A program made the translations under genes and the position numbers. A DNA stretch of 64,000 nucleotides, taken from NCBI RefSeq assembly GCF_030272615.1, contig NC_081406.1:459138072-459202071 (forward strand), in the 5' to 3' direction. How positions within the stretch are numbered: the stretch's first letter is position 1; the number at the start of each line of letters is the position of its first letter. The notes beneath the pieces are model-generated. The model made no database searches and was not told where the DNA came from. It was given only the letters and a program-made list of their open reading frames with translations. This stretch comes from Cryptomeria japonica. Taxonomy: Eukaryota > Streptophyta > Pinopsida > Cupressales > Cupressaceae. Positions 41,215 through 53,007 of the stretch are shown piece after piece.

Positions 41215-43490
41215 CTCTTGTCCCTTTTGCATTTAACATCTTTTGTTGCAGATTTTGTGTTTTTGAACTTCCAGATCTGACATTTTCCGATGACATTTCA
41301 ACGTTTTGCATCTGCACCCTCTGAAATCATGTTTTTGTTTTATTGTCATGTCTGCACATTCCAAAATCCCGTCTGTGTTCTCGACAACATTTTTAGTTTA
41401 CAGATCACAGGTTTTCATTTTAGTCGTGTCTATGCATTCCAAAATCGTGTTTGTATTCTTGACAACATTTTTATTTTCTAGATTGCAGTTTTTCATTTCA
41501 GTCGCGTTTATGCAATATTCAGGGGCATCTATGAGTTTAAATCAAGTTTGTGATTGGTTTAATAGCACTTGTGTTCTCTGCATTTTTTTTGTGTTCTGCA
41601 TTTTTCAGTTCCTCACTTAGGGTTTCTATTTCATCATTTTGTCTTGCATTTAAGGTTTTAGATTTGGTTCATTTAAGCTAATATCTTGTGATCCAACTAA
41701 CGAAGTGGTGCAATTTGTTTTTGGAAGCAAATCATGAATCAAAGGCCCCTATTTTTCACAAAGTGTTTTGGGATTTTGTTAAAATAAACCTAACTTGTTT
41801 GCTTGTAGGAAGGGGTAATTATTTGAAATGACCCAAATTACTAACAAATATTTGTTGCAGGGCCTTGGCATGGGTTTGATTTTGATTTTCATTGTGTGCT
41901 TTGTTTTCATAGATTAGAAAACACTTCAATTGGTGCACTAAAATTGAACCAATGTCTTTTGTGTCTTGAGAAATAGGCTCTTTGTGTTTAATCTTTAGAG
42001 GGTCTGCCTCCCCACATGGTCACTAGGACTACTAGTGAGGAGGGAATGACCCAAGTGGTAACGAGGCAATACCCCATCTTCTGAACCACTATAAAGAACT
42101 GTATCCATGGTGAAATCCATGGGTAACATGTGTTGATTAGTCCACAACAATACTATGTCTCCCCATAAACCCGTTTGATCAAATTTATTTGATCAATATT
42201 AGGGCATAACCCCTACAGGCTGGGAGACTTCTGTAATTATAGAGTTGAAAGTGTCGCATGTATGGCCACACAAGCGGATGCCCTTACTGACACCTTTTTG
42301 TTTTAGAAAGCCAAAATCCTTCTAGTTGCTAGGATAGGAGGTCGGATCTCTGGAGTGGCCCACACACATACGGTTCTTAGTAGAGGTACAAAGTTCACCA
42401 CGAGGAGTTTTCATGGGGACTAGTGCTTGGCTGCCCCAGAGAAGTGAGTGTCGAGGGTGGAGCTAGTGGGGTCAAGCACCTAAGTATCCTCCTTGAATAG
42501 TGTATCCTTGGGGGAAACCCCATGTGGGATCAACAACTATTGTCCTGGCCAACCATAAGAATTGTGCTTCTCTTATTTTAAACATTCAAACATTCAAGGC
42601 CAACCATCAAAATATTGTGTCTTTTGTCTCTTCAAGTGTATGCAAAACATTTTTACATCAAACAACACACTTTATTTTGAGTCATTTTGAGTCTAAACAC
42701 TTGCAAACATAGAGCCTTCATCAACATTGTGTCCTCTTGTCATGAAAAAATTGTCAAAGATTCAGATTTGGTCACAACAACAACTTCAAAAATTGGAAAA
42801 ATTGCAATCGGGCTTTATAAACGAATATGTGTCTGATAGAAATACATATGTGTACTTTAACCGCACCTATGTAGGATAGCAACACGTTCGTGTCATCGTG
42901 CAAACTGTATATTCACAAGATTATCATAATCGCGCTTGTACAATATCTAGTCAAGTTTGTCTTTAATTACCGTGTGTGTGAAGGATGCATGCACACCTGT
43001 GTTCAATATTGGGAAAAATTACAATCCAATGAACAAGAGCAATCAGTTTCAAAATTCTTGGGATTCCTAGGTTATTTCTCCAGGTTTTCATCTACCATTC
43101 AACCTATTTTTGGGTCTCACAGAGTTCATCATTGCTTTACACCTTGAATTACATTCACATTTTTCTAAACTTGAGTCAAAAGGTCACTTGCTTGTCCCCA
43201 TCTTACTTTTTCATTACAATACATACAACAACATTTTGCTAAGTGGTCCCTCATCAAGGTCTATCACCTTTGGGTCTCATTTGGTCTTACTTGGAGTCAA
43301 GGTCAACTTACTTCATCAAGAGATCTATCATCTCTTTGGAATTCACACCTACTCTACTACATACATACTTGGTCTTACACTTTGACATAGCAAATACACC
43401 TCAGATTCATTTACATTCCATCCAACTCTTGGTCTTCCATACTATTTCAATTTTCATCTAGTCTCACACATCTTCGTCAAGACCTAGTTC
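41215..43490 (+). other. Leader of Gypsy-A
   Basis: Non-coding leader before gag. Short open frames at 41290-41620 and 42500-43461 lack domains. The part at 42000-42540 is comparatively GC-rich, with GGTAACGAGGCAATACC and CTTGGGGGAAACCCCATG, as in leaders of related elements. Confidence 0.55.
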
Positions 43491-45188
43491 ATGGTTGAAA
43501 CCCATTCCCAAAAATCTAGAATGGAAGCTAAAGAGGCTCAAGACTTTGCAAATATGAGTGGCTATGAGTACGACAATCATATCTTTTTCAATTCTAACCA
43601 TACCACATTACCTGACATGGACATCTATAGAAACATTTAGAATATTGAGAACACGGATAATACAAACAATCATGATGCACAAGATGACAATATAGATAAC
43701 ACTTCAGTACAATCAATAGAGGTGGAAGATGCAATCATGGATCCTCATTTCAACAAGATGATACAAGAAATCATGAGAAGAGAGATAATATTTCCTACAA
43801 GTGATGGCACAAAGTGGAGCTAAGATACCTCACGATTTTGGCATGTCCCAAATAATAGAAAATTGACCTACTCAAGAAAATTAAGTCAACATGGATCAAA
43901 GGAGACCTAATAGTTGAGGTAATAGAATATCATGTCTCATGCCTGAGTCACCATCATCCTTATTTTAAAAATCTGAGATTTCAAATATGCATGGTCAAGC
44001 TTATGATACTCAAGAAAGAACATCTCATGAACAATTTCATCTACGCAGACCCTTATGGAAATCTTATGTGGATAAATAGATCCAACCACACACCAATACT
44101 AAGGACCAAACACAAAGACCTTGGATACCCAGAGGAATGCTCAAAATTTGGATACAAGAAAACCCCATGTCAAATTTGGGGGCAATACACAAGAGAAAAA
44201 TCATGATATGCCTTATGACCCTATATCGGGTGGTCCCTACATTCATTATCATTATAGACCCCCTCCATATGAACATGTTTATGATCAATACCATCCATAC
44301 ATGCATTATCCTCCTCCTCCACCCAGTGGATCAGGCATGGGATATGGTCCAAGAATTTAGACTCCACCCAAAAACAATTTGGAACAACAGATCAAGGACT
44401 TACAAAAGAAGATGGAGGACATCAATACACCAAAACAAACTTACACAATGAGAGATATATGTCCCTATCCATTTGATAGAAAAATTCCAATGCTTCCATT
44501 TCCTACACACTTTGTAACACCAAACTTTGAAAATTACAGATGCAAAGGGGACCCTAAGGCACATATAAGACAATATTTCACAACTTGCATTGAGGTAGCA
44601 GCAGAAGAAACATACTTGATGAGATTGTTTCCACAAAGCTTAGGTGAACAATCTATGGAATGGTTCTCCCAACTTCCACCTAGAATTAAGTCATGGGGTG
44701 ACTTAGCAGAGGCATTTATCCAACATTTCTCATATAACATAGAGATAGATATATTAGTTGCCACTTTTTGTAATACCAAACACAAAGTTGGGGAGTCCTT
44801 TTCATCATTCTTACAAAGATGGAGGAATTCAGCCAGCAAATGCTCTTGTGAAATTCCACAAAAACAATTGGTAGAGATGTTTACACAAAATGTCAACAGA
44901 GAAAGTGGTTATGACTTGAGGAAAGCTTGTTTGTCTACTTTTAAGGAAGTCGTTGGGAGAGACTTAGCAACTGAGAAGGTCTTAATTGAGAAAGGTATCA
45001 TCAAGATATTTTTAAAAAATAAAGAAGATTTTAAAGGAAAATACAAGCCACGGTTTTGGAACAAGAAAAAGAACACAATAAATGATGGCGTTGTTGATGC
45101 TAACATAGTGAGACCAAAAACCACTCTTTTAGGACCAAGTTCTTCTGCAAACAACCAAGTAAATACACAAGGAACTTCAAAACCATGA
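43491..45188 (+). pseudogene. Gypsy-A gag
   Basis: Frame starts ATG 43491 (MVETHSQKS). A Tyr/Pro-rich segment (YHYRPPPYEHVYDQYHPY near 44250-44300) precedes the gag core: ICPYPFDRKIPMLPFPTHF (44457), TYLMRLFPQSLGEQSMEWFS (near 44610), FIQHFSYNIEIDILVATF, KVGESFSSFLQRWRNSASK, VEMFTQNVNRESGYDLRK. The core is open for 269 codons (44379-45188); stops upstream (for example near 43639 and 43822) break the N-terminal part, and a TGA ends the block at 45186-45188. Frame is the same throughout. Confidence 0.88.
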
Positions 45189-46889
45189 AGGAAATACACC
45201 CCATTGGGAGAACCACTTGAGTCAGCTTTTAGGAATCTAGTAGCAAACAAGCTAATAAAAATTCCAGACAATCCTCTATATGAACCAAAATTCAAACCAA
45301 ATTGGTGGAATGACAATGAGTACTACAAATATCACAAGAGAAAGGGACATAAAATAGGAAATTGCCATCACTTGAAGAACATTATAAAGGATCTTATTCA
45401 TAGAGGTGACATTGAGATTAATGGACATACATCCAATCAAGAACATGAAATGTTTAAGGAACCATTCCCTAAACATGACAAGGGAAAAGCCAAAGCCACA
45501 GATGATCAAGCCAACTATACCAAATTGTCCTATGACTATGATTCAACTGTTAACTACATTTCAATGGACAACCATGTTTCTACTATTATCATCAAGGACA
45601 AAACTCCTAGAAGTTCTACCCAAAGAACCAAAGTTGTCCTAAAAGGAATTCTAGCTTCTTCTGAATCCACCCCTGAATGTAATGTCACAACTCGTTGAGG
45701 TAAGGTCACCCTGCAAGGTGCTCTAGCTAAAACCACCACTTTGTCTTCGGCCAAACCTAAGTACAACCTAGTAGAACAGTTTGGGAAGACACCCGCGCTT
45801 ATCTCAATCCTTGAACTATTACATATCTCTCCTTCACATAAAGCCATACTTGACAAAGTCCTAAGAGAAACTTATGTACCCACTGATCTGAACATGGACC
45901 AGTTTCAAGCCATGGTGGGATACCTTTTCATTCCACATACCCTCACATTTACAGAATCTGATGAGGCATCCATAACCTAGCCTTATAATGCACCTCTACA
46001 TATTGAAGCCTTTATCTATAAAAAATGCATCAAACGAGTTCTGATAGATGGGGGATCTGGTCTCAATATATATACTTTGAACACAATAACACAATTGGAA
46101 TACTCGGATAAAGTTGTGAATGCTACAAAGTAAATTACCATCAAAGCATATGATGATGAAGAGCATTCATCTAAAGGCATAGTCACTTTAACTCTCAGAG
46201 TTGGGCCAGTAACTAAGGATGTGGTTTGTCAAGTCCTTGATCTAGATCTCACATACAATACAATCTTGGGATGCCCATGGATTCACAAAATGAGAGTCGT
46301 TCCGTCAACATATTATTAATGTATCAAATTCCCATACAATGGAGTTGAAGTGATCGTCAAAGGCGACCTGAATATGTTCATATATTACAACAACTTGCGA
46401 AACTTGTGACATAGATCAGAAATAACAATACCAGTCAATCGAGTGGCTATTCCTTCATCAACATATGTGGATCCAGAATCCTTGATAGCTTCAACATCCA
46501 AACAAACAGAGCTCAAAGAAAAGTTCAAGATTAAAGATATGGGATGTGGTGAGTATATCTTTCATGTTGATCAACTCCCATTGTTTCCTAGGGTATTTGG
46601 TCGACATGAAAAACCTACAAACAATTTGCAATGCCAAGGAATTGGGTGTGAGCCACCTAGCACTGTGACTGCTAAGTCTGAATGCAAATCTCCTCTAGTG
46701 GTGCAAGAAGCTCTTGATATCAATAGTCATAAGAGTGGTTCCAATGAGGAATATATTGAGTGTATCATCATCCCTCTTGATAACTCACATAGCTTTACCA
46801 TTTCATCCATTCATTCCATTTCCACTTATCTCCCAGTGTTGGATCAACAACAATCACAAAAGCCCATACTCATTGGGGATCAAAAATGA
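45189..46889 (+). pseudogene. Gypsy-A gag tail, zinc-knuckle-like motif and protease
   Basis: Same frame as gag. YYKYHKRKGHKIGNCHHLK (near 45320) is the Cys/His segment; TPALISILELLHISPSHKAI near 45790 and LNMDQFQAMVG near 45890 match Gypsy-1. The protease core RVLIDGGSGLNIYT (near 46040) keeps the Asp but reads DGGSG; then IKAYDDEEHSSKGIVTL, QVLDLDLTYNTILGCPWIH. Stops occur near 45696, 45978, 46131, 46316 and 46406. It ends at TGA 46887-46889. Confidence 0.85.
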
Positions 46890-47370
46890 AGTTATGAAAA
46901 GAAAAATCTAAAATTCAAAAATAAAGGAAAGTCCTCTAGTCCAAATCAAAATTAAAAGCTATTGGACTCTACAAAAATCAAGGTCAAGGATAAAAATCCT
47001 ATGAAAGAAAAAGAGCAAGAGATGATCTCCTCTAATATCAAAATAACTGGGGGCAAAATTTATACAATTTCAAGTCAAAAAGAATACTTGTTGATCCTAA
47101 GTCTCCATCATGCCATCCTACTTTCACTTCTTTTCGCAATCATAAGCCTTCATAACTCATCCACTTTCTCCACACATCCATTCCCTTTTGGCAATACATC
47201 ATGTCAATAGACCTTTAATGGAACTTCCTCGAAGGAATTTGTTGTCAGGGATGCCCAAAACTCTTTAGGTGACACACATATGGGTGTGTGTAGTCCACAC
47301 GCTAGTAATTCTCTCAATTACTCTATAAAAGAAGACAGTCACTCGAGCTACACATCATTCAGTTAAGGAA
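46890..47370 (+). other. Deletion junction zone of Gypsy-A
   Basis: No RT, RNase H or integrase core can be read here. The sequence passes from a post-protease region to the integrase tail. The 82-codon frame at 46962-47210 has no domain. Confidence 0.55.
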
Positions 47371-47611
47371 CAATGCAGTTACAATCATAAGGTAAAGCAT
47401 CACACATTTGAGGTAGGTGACTTAGTTCTCAAGTAGAATCCAAGAAATGAATAGGACCGAGAGAAGAAAGGAAAATTTGAACCCAATTGTCTTGGTCATT
47501 ATGTCATCACAATAGTCTACAGATTAGGGTGCATATCAACTTTTGACCCCAGATGGAGAACCTTTGGAAGATTCGATCAACAACATGCATCTTCACAGGT
47601 TTTACACATAG
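47371..47611 (+). pseudogene. Gypsy-A integrase C-terminal tail
   Basis: Reads SYNHKVKHHTFEVGDLVLK, then a stop, REKKGKFEPNCLGHYVI and a FYT-like end closing at TAG 47609-47611. It aligns with the last part of Gypsy-1 integrase (SYNHRVRPRTFEVGDLVLRE ... GKFESNLLGPYV ... FYT). It proves that pol was once present and was lost by internal deletion. Confidence 0.8.
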
Positions 47612-47639
47612 CTCTTCAGAGTATCCCAATTCAAAGATA

Positions 47640-47780
47640 CAAAAGAAACCAAAAACATCAAAAATACAAAAAAAATAAAAAAAATATCAACAATACAAAA
47701 AAAATAAAAAAATATCAAAAATACAAAAAAATTAAAAAATGATCAAAAATACAAAAAAATCATAAAAAATAAAAAATCGT
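47640..47780 (+). repeat. Degenerate A-rich repeat (ATCAAAAATACAAAAAA)
   Basis: Irregular repeats of AAAAATACAAAAAAAT with ATCAA spacers, directly after integrase. A T-rich counterpart on the other strand follows integrase in Gypsy-1 (10780-11300), so it seems a regular part of this element type. Confidence 0.8.
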
Positions 47781-48915
47781 TACTTGGTGACAACCTAGCA
47801 AATAGGTGCCTTGTGACACAAAAAAAAATCCAAACAAAATAAAGAAATAAATTCGTCCAATGGTGAAAACCACTTTGGTGGCGCCCTGGGCAAGTACCAT
47901 GGTGAAAACCGGGTTACTGATACCATGTGTAGAGACATTGCTCCTCCCTCCTTTACGATTGAATCACATCCCTCCACTTTGCATACACTCACAACCTATC
48001 CATCCATAATAAACTTACCCATTACCGTCATGACTTGTTATTGATCTACCTAAGATTGGCTAGCCATTCATAATAATCCATTATTTTCACCCCTATCCAT
48101 CCATAATAAACTTACCCATTCCCATCATGGCTTGTTATTGATCTACCTTATATTGGTTAGCCATTCATAATAATAATTCATTTTCACCCCTTTTCATCCA
48201 TAATAAATCAGCTACTATTTGTGGCTAGGGCAAATGCTAAGTCTAGTGATGGGTGTGGAACTAAGAGCATCACACATTCTGAGGAGTAGAGTTTCTTCCA
48301 GTTTTCTTTAGTCTATTTGCGCCCAATCCATAATAAATAAACACTTACATCATGGATCTGCAATAAAGTTTTGTCTTCTCCATTTTGATCAGTTTTAGAT
48401 GAGATGTAAATAGCAGCAATGGGCTTCAACAAATCAAATCCTTCAACAGACTCAGACAACATTATGGTTTAGTACTATCTATCCTTTTTATGAAAGTAAA
48501 CATTGTGACCAAAATCAAATAGACTTATACAAGTGACAAGAGACACTAAACCTGAGGACTGCAATGGATGTTGGTGTCGAGTCTTGGTTTTCTTTTGACT
48601 TTATCTTTTGGTCACATGTCTTTTAGCTTTTTTGGGATGTCTCTGACTAGAGGCTCTATCTCCAGGATGTCTTTGACTAGAAAGGTGAGGATGGGATATG
48701 TTCACCTATTGTTTTTGTTGTCTGTGGATTGTCTCTTAGTAATGTATGACTTGTCCAAGGATATGAGGACATTATGAGTCTAGTATGAACTGGGGCATTC
48801 CTTATTTGTGACTATTTGATCTCCATGCAAATGGGTACAATGACTTTCTGGGTCGAACCTATACCTCAATTGTCATAACCTATTTGCCATAATAAAGATC
48901 AATGATGATAAAGCA
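47781..48915 (+). other. 3' region of Gypsy-A
   Basis: Contains CCAATGGTGAAAACCACTTT and GGCGCCCTGGGCAAG words, the 97-bp repeat, and 48690-48915, which reappears inverted at 51490-51727 (for example GAGTCTAGTATGAACTGGGG). No PPT or plus LTR follows. Confidence 0.65.
47995..48210. repeat. 97-bp tandem repeat, two units and a partial third
   Basis: CCTATCCATCCATAATAAAC begins units at 47995 and 48092; a third start (TTTTCATCCATAATAAA) appears near 48191. Units contain TTGTTATTGATCTACCT and TAGCCATTCATAATAAT. Lies in the Gypsy-A 3' region. Confidence 0.88.
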
Positions 48916-49796
48916 AAAGAATATTTTTCACTTCCATATCTTCTATCTTCCAGCCCCCTTTCGTGATTGACCTCCATCATCCTTCTAGATTTCGTGTAGC
49001 CTGTTATCACATGACTGAGTAAAATGACATGCCAAAACCATTTGCATTTCATGTAGATTGCACCTGCATTACCACATATTAGTGTTTCATACATACATAT
49101 AGATATCACAATCACACTGCATTTTGCATATATCATTAGTTAGTATATGCATTCTCATATAAAACATAAAATGCCAAAATAATAATACAACACATGTTAG
49201 CACATTTTATATTCTCATCATGTAAATAATTATTTGCATTATCATATTCATCTGCATTTCATACATCCATATTTGTATAACATATAAAACATAAAAGAAC
49301 AAAAAATATTGCATTTCATCATGTATATATATCTACATTCCTATCATAATTAAACATCATAGATACATGTATCTTCTACGCATTCATACATCATAGAATC
49401 ATAAATTTTATTAACACATACAAACATGCATCACATAGAAGCAACATCACATAGGTACATATGCATATAGCTATCAAAAGGATGAATCATCTCATATATA
49501 TATCTAAAAAATCATAAGTGTCATGATTCAATGATTTCAAAATCATATGGCTACAATCACTCGAAGGTATTTACATCATCATACAAAAATGGTACAAAAA
49601 CTGATACTTAGGGATCCATTTAAGACTATGATAAACTCCCTCCCTCAGAGCCAACCGACCTCAACAGAGTTTGAGCCCTGGAAATCACCACCCTAGAATC
49701 ATCTCTCATGCCCCCTCTATCTGGTGGTGGTGGAGGACCCAGGAACCCACCACTCGATGCCTATCTCCTATCTCTCCCTCCAATGGTCGTGCAAAA
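48916..49796. other. Unassigned DNA between Gypsy-A and the inverted LTR
   Basis: AT-rich with repeated CATTTCATACATCCATA-like words (49060-49480). Minus-strand TTTTGCACGACCATTGG at 49780-49796 directly follows the inverted LTR end and loosely resembles the Gypsy-A PBS, so part of this span may be leader of a minus-strand element. The 87-codon frame at 48873-49136 has no domain. Confidence 0.35.
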
Positions 49797-50580
49797 TGTG
49801 TATGGTGAAAAGTGGATAATGGAAACAAATATTGAAATAATAAATGAATTCAACCACAAAACCCTATCCTAACAACAACAAAGATCCACCATAACATATG
49901 AAGATTATCTAAGACAATGCAAACCACCAAAATAAAAAAGATTATACCATCACATGTCCACTAGGGTTTGAATCTCCATTTTTCCTATCTCCATTAATCT
50001 TGCTTGATATATTTTCTCTTAGATTTTATGTGTGCACAAGAGCTCAAGAAAGAAGGGAAATGTGGTTGATAGCTTGATCGCATAAGATTGATTAGAATGC
50101 TCCCTAGATAAATATAATGATTAGGGTTGATAATGGAGGGGAGTATCCTCTTATATAGATGACACTATAGGAAATGGAGGGATAAGATTAAGAGGTGTAA
50201 AGATAAATGGTCGGGTAGGATTAAAGGGCAGGTAGAAGAAATAATTAAATAATAAAGGGGGTAGTTAGTGTAGAAATTAAGAGATGAATGCCATGTGTCA
50301 TGGGTAGAAAAGTGTAATGAATTAATTAAATAAATAAATATTTATTTAATTAATAGAGGAAGTGGGATCAATTAAATAAATAAAATATTTATTTAATTTA
50401 GGAAAAAGATAATTTAAATAAATAAAATTATTTAATTAAATGTGGAAAAAGGCTTAGAAGAGGATTAATGAATGAATTAATTAAATAAATATTTATTTAA
50501 TTAATATAAGACTTAGGATAAAATAATTAAATAAATAAAAATATTTATTTAATAAGACATGACAATTTTAGGTGTCTTCA
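49797..50580 (-). mobile_element. Gypsy-B LTR, inverted relative to Gypsy-A
   Basis: 784 bp, minus orientation, starts TGAAGACACCTAAAATTGTC after the PPT and ends CACCATACACA. AT-palindrome blocks at 50320-50560 and TATA box TATATAAG (plus 50150-50157). Same family as the Gypsy-A LTR at 40450-41194, opposite orientation. Confidence 0.88.
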
Positions 50581-50594
50581 TTTTCCCCCTCTTT
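50581..50594 (-). other. Polypurine tract of Gypsy-B
   Basis: Minus-strand AAAGAGGGGGAAAA directly before the LTR start. Marks the DNA to its right as the 3' end of a minus-strand internal region. Confidence 0.82.
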
Positions 50595-51727
50595 GAGACA
50601 ATGTATCTTGTCACGTTGGCTAAAAGAAGATATGATAAACTGATACAAACTTGCCCCATGACGAGAATGATATGCCACCTCAAGAGATTGGATGAAAATG
50701 TTTGAAAAGATCGCAGACAATCTCTCGATAATAAAGAAAGCCTAGAAAGGACTGACAAGATAGGATAGACATAGTCATGAGATAAAGAAGACTAACACAA
50801 GAGACTAGGGATAGGGTAGCCTATAAGATAGATTATGAGGGAAAACATCCTCATTGGCATCCACATACCTAAGAGATCAAAGTGCAGAGAGAGTAAAGAG
50901 AAGAGAAGTCAGGAAATATGACATTGGTGCACAGATTCAACCGTGTTCGCCGATATTAGAGGCCAGCAAATGCAGGAGAGCCAGTGAGTACCAAAAAACC
51001 TCCTTGTACTTTGGTGTATTAATTGTTGTCATAAATGCATGTTAGGTAGGGATAGAAAATTTCAAGCAAGGGGAAAAAAACTTTAAGGTGCATATGTTGG
51101 TGCCAGGCACGTTTAGGAAGGATAGGCACATCTGTTTCTAGTTTAAACGCATCTATGATTTCAAAGATGTTTGTTCCAGATGCAAGCGTGTCTATATTCA
51201 AAAGGTGCGCTTATGCAAGATAGAGTCACGTCTGTGTGTTTTAGGTGTGTGTGTGCAGGGAAGGCACATTTGTGTATGTTTAAAGCGTGTTTACGTCTTC
51301 AAGGTCAAATCAACAGTTCTGTGATAAACATATGATGTTGATTGGATAAGTTGTTGAGAGGATACACTCAAATAGGTCCTCTAGAGAAGACAAGGATAAA
51401 AAATAGGGTTAAGATTAACAGTTCTGTGATAGGACATACGTTGCCAATCAGGAAACTACTCAAGAAGATACACTCAAGCAAAGCCCTAGAATAGGATAGA
51501 GATTCTTGTGCTTTATCATCATTGAGATTTATTATGGAAAATAGGTTATGACAATCCAAATATAGGTTTGACCCAGAAAGTCATTGTACCTATTTGTATG
51601 GAGATCAGATAGTTGTAACCAAGGAATGCCCCAGTTCATACTAGACTCACTATGTCCTCATATCCTTAGACATGTCATAGAATTACTAAAAGACAATCCA
51701 CAAACAACAAAACAATAGCTGAACATC
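50595..51727 (-). other. 3' region of Gypsy-B with hairpin
   Basis: Minus-strand internal 3' sequence; 51490-51727 matches Gypsy-A 48690-48915 in inverse orientation. A hairpin TCAAGAGATTG (50680-50690) / CAATCTCTCGA (50718-50727) lies about 90 bases from the PPT. The region ends abruptly near 51728, where plus-strand gag sequence begins. No open frame is supported. Confidence 0.7.
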
Positions 51728-52673
51728 AAAAGCACTTGGATACCCAGAGGCATGCTCAAAATTTGGACATAAGAAAACCCCGTTCAAATTTAGGGGCAAT
51801 ACACAGAAGCAAACTCATGATATGCCTATAGAACATGGTATAAACATACATTCCAATCCTCATTATGGCCCTATATCAGAAGGTCCCTACACACATCATC
51901 ATTATAGACCCCATCCATATGAACGTGTTTACGATCAATACCATTAATACATGCATTATCCTCATCCTCCACACGGTGGCTCAGGCATGGGATATGGTCC
52001 AAGAAGTCAATGTCGACCCAAAAATTTTTTGGAACAATAGATCAAGGACTTACAAAAGAAGACGGAGGACATCAATACACCAAAACCAATAGAAGAAGCA
52101 TACTTGATGAGATTATTTCCACAAAGCTTAGGTGAACAAACATACTTGCAAACAAGGAATACCCCAGTTCATACTAGACTCACGGTGTCCTCATATCCTT
52201 GGATAGGTCATAGCATTACTAAGAGACAAACCACAGACAACAAAACAATAGGTGAACATGAAAAGCACTTGGATACCCATAGGCATGCTCAAAATTTGGA
52301 CACAAGAAAACCCCGTGTCAAATTTGGGGGCAATACACAAAAGCAAACTCATGATATGCCTATAGAACATGGTATAAATAGAAATTCCAATCCTCATTAT
52401 GGCCCTATATCAGAAGGTCCCTACACACATCATCATTATAGACCCCCTCCATATGAGCATGTTTATGATCAATATGATTCATACATGCAATATCCTCATC
52501 CTCCACATGGTGGCTCAGGCATGGGATATGGTCCAAGAAGTCAATATCAACCCAAAAACAATTTGGAACAATAGATCAAGGACTTACAAAAGAATATGGA
52601 GGACATCAATACACCAAAACCAGCAGAAGAAACATACTTGATGAGATTGTTTCCACATAGCTTAGGTGAACAA
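51621..52673. repeat. 533-bp tandem duplication
   Basis: Unit A 51621-52140 and unit B 52154-52673 share AAGGAATRCCCCAGTTCATA through TTAGGTGAACAA at a constant offset of 533-534. Each unit starts with the antisense Gypsy 3' tail and continues into sense gag, so the antisense/sense fusion arose before the duplication. The B copy of gag is longer and continues into the rest of gag. Confidence 0.9.
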
Positions 52674-53007
52674 GCTATGGAATGGTTCTACCAACTTCCA
52701 CTTGGAATTAAGTCATGGGGTGACTTAGCAGAGGCATTTATCCAACATTTATCATATAACATAGAGACAAATATATCAATTTCCACTTTGTGCAATACCA
52801 AACATAAAGATGGGGAGTCATTTTCATCATTCTTTCAAAGATAGAGGAATTTAGCCAGCAGATGCTCTTGTAAAAGTCCACAAAAACAAGTGGTACAGAT
52901 TTTTACACATAATGTCAATAGATAAATTTGTTATGACTTGAGGAAAGCTTGTTTGTCCACTTTTAAGGAATTCATTGAGAGAGGCTTAGCAAAAAGAACG
53001 TCTTAAT
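51728..53007 (+). pseudogene. Gypsy gag remnant with tandem duplication
   Basis: Related to the Gypsy-A gag: TRKPRVKFGGNTQKQTHD and HYRPPPYEHVYDQYDSY, then ETYLMRLFPHSLGEQAMEWF (52630 on), FIQHLSYNIETNISISTL, GESFSSFFQR, broken by stops and lacking the ICPYPFDR block. The first part is duplicated (51621-52140 and 52154-52673). The gag ends near 53007 (CTTAATT), where LINE sequence starts. Confidence 0.82.

Larger units (their letters stand above)
40450..48915 (+). mobile_element. Gypsy-A: internally deleted Tat-like Gypsy element
   Basis: Plus-strand element with 5' LTR (40450-41194), PBS, 2.3-kb leader, gag and protease in one frame (43491-46889), then a junction directly to the integrase C-terminus (47371-47611), an A-rich spacer and a 3' region. 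G-patch, RT, RNase H and most of integrase are absent, about 4 kb compared with Gypsy-1. No 3' LTR in plus orientation follows; similarity to the Gypsy-B 3' region stops near 48915. It cannot copy itself. Confidence 0.85.
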
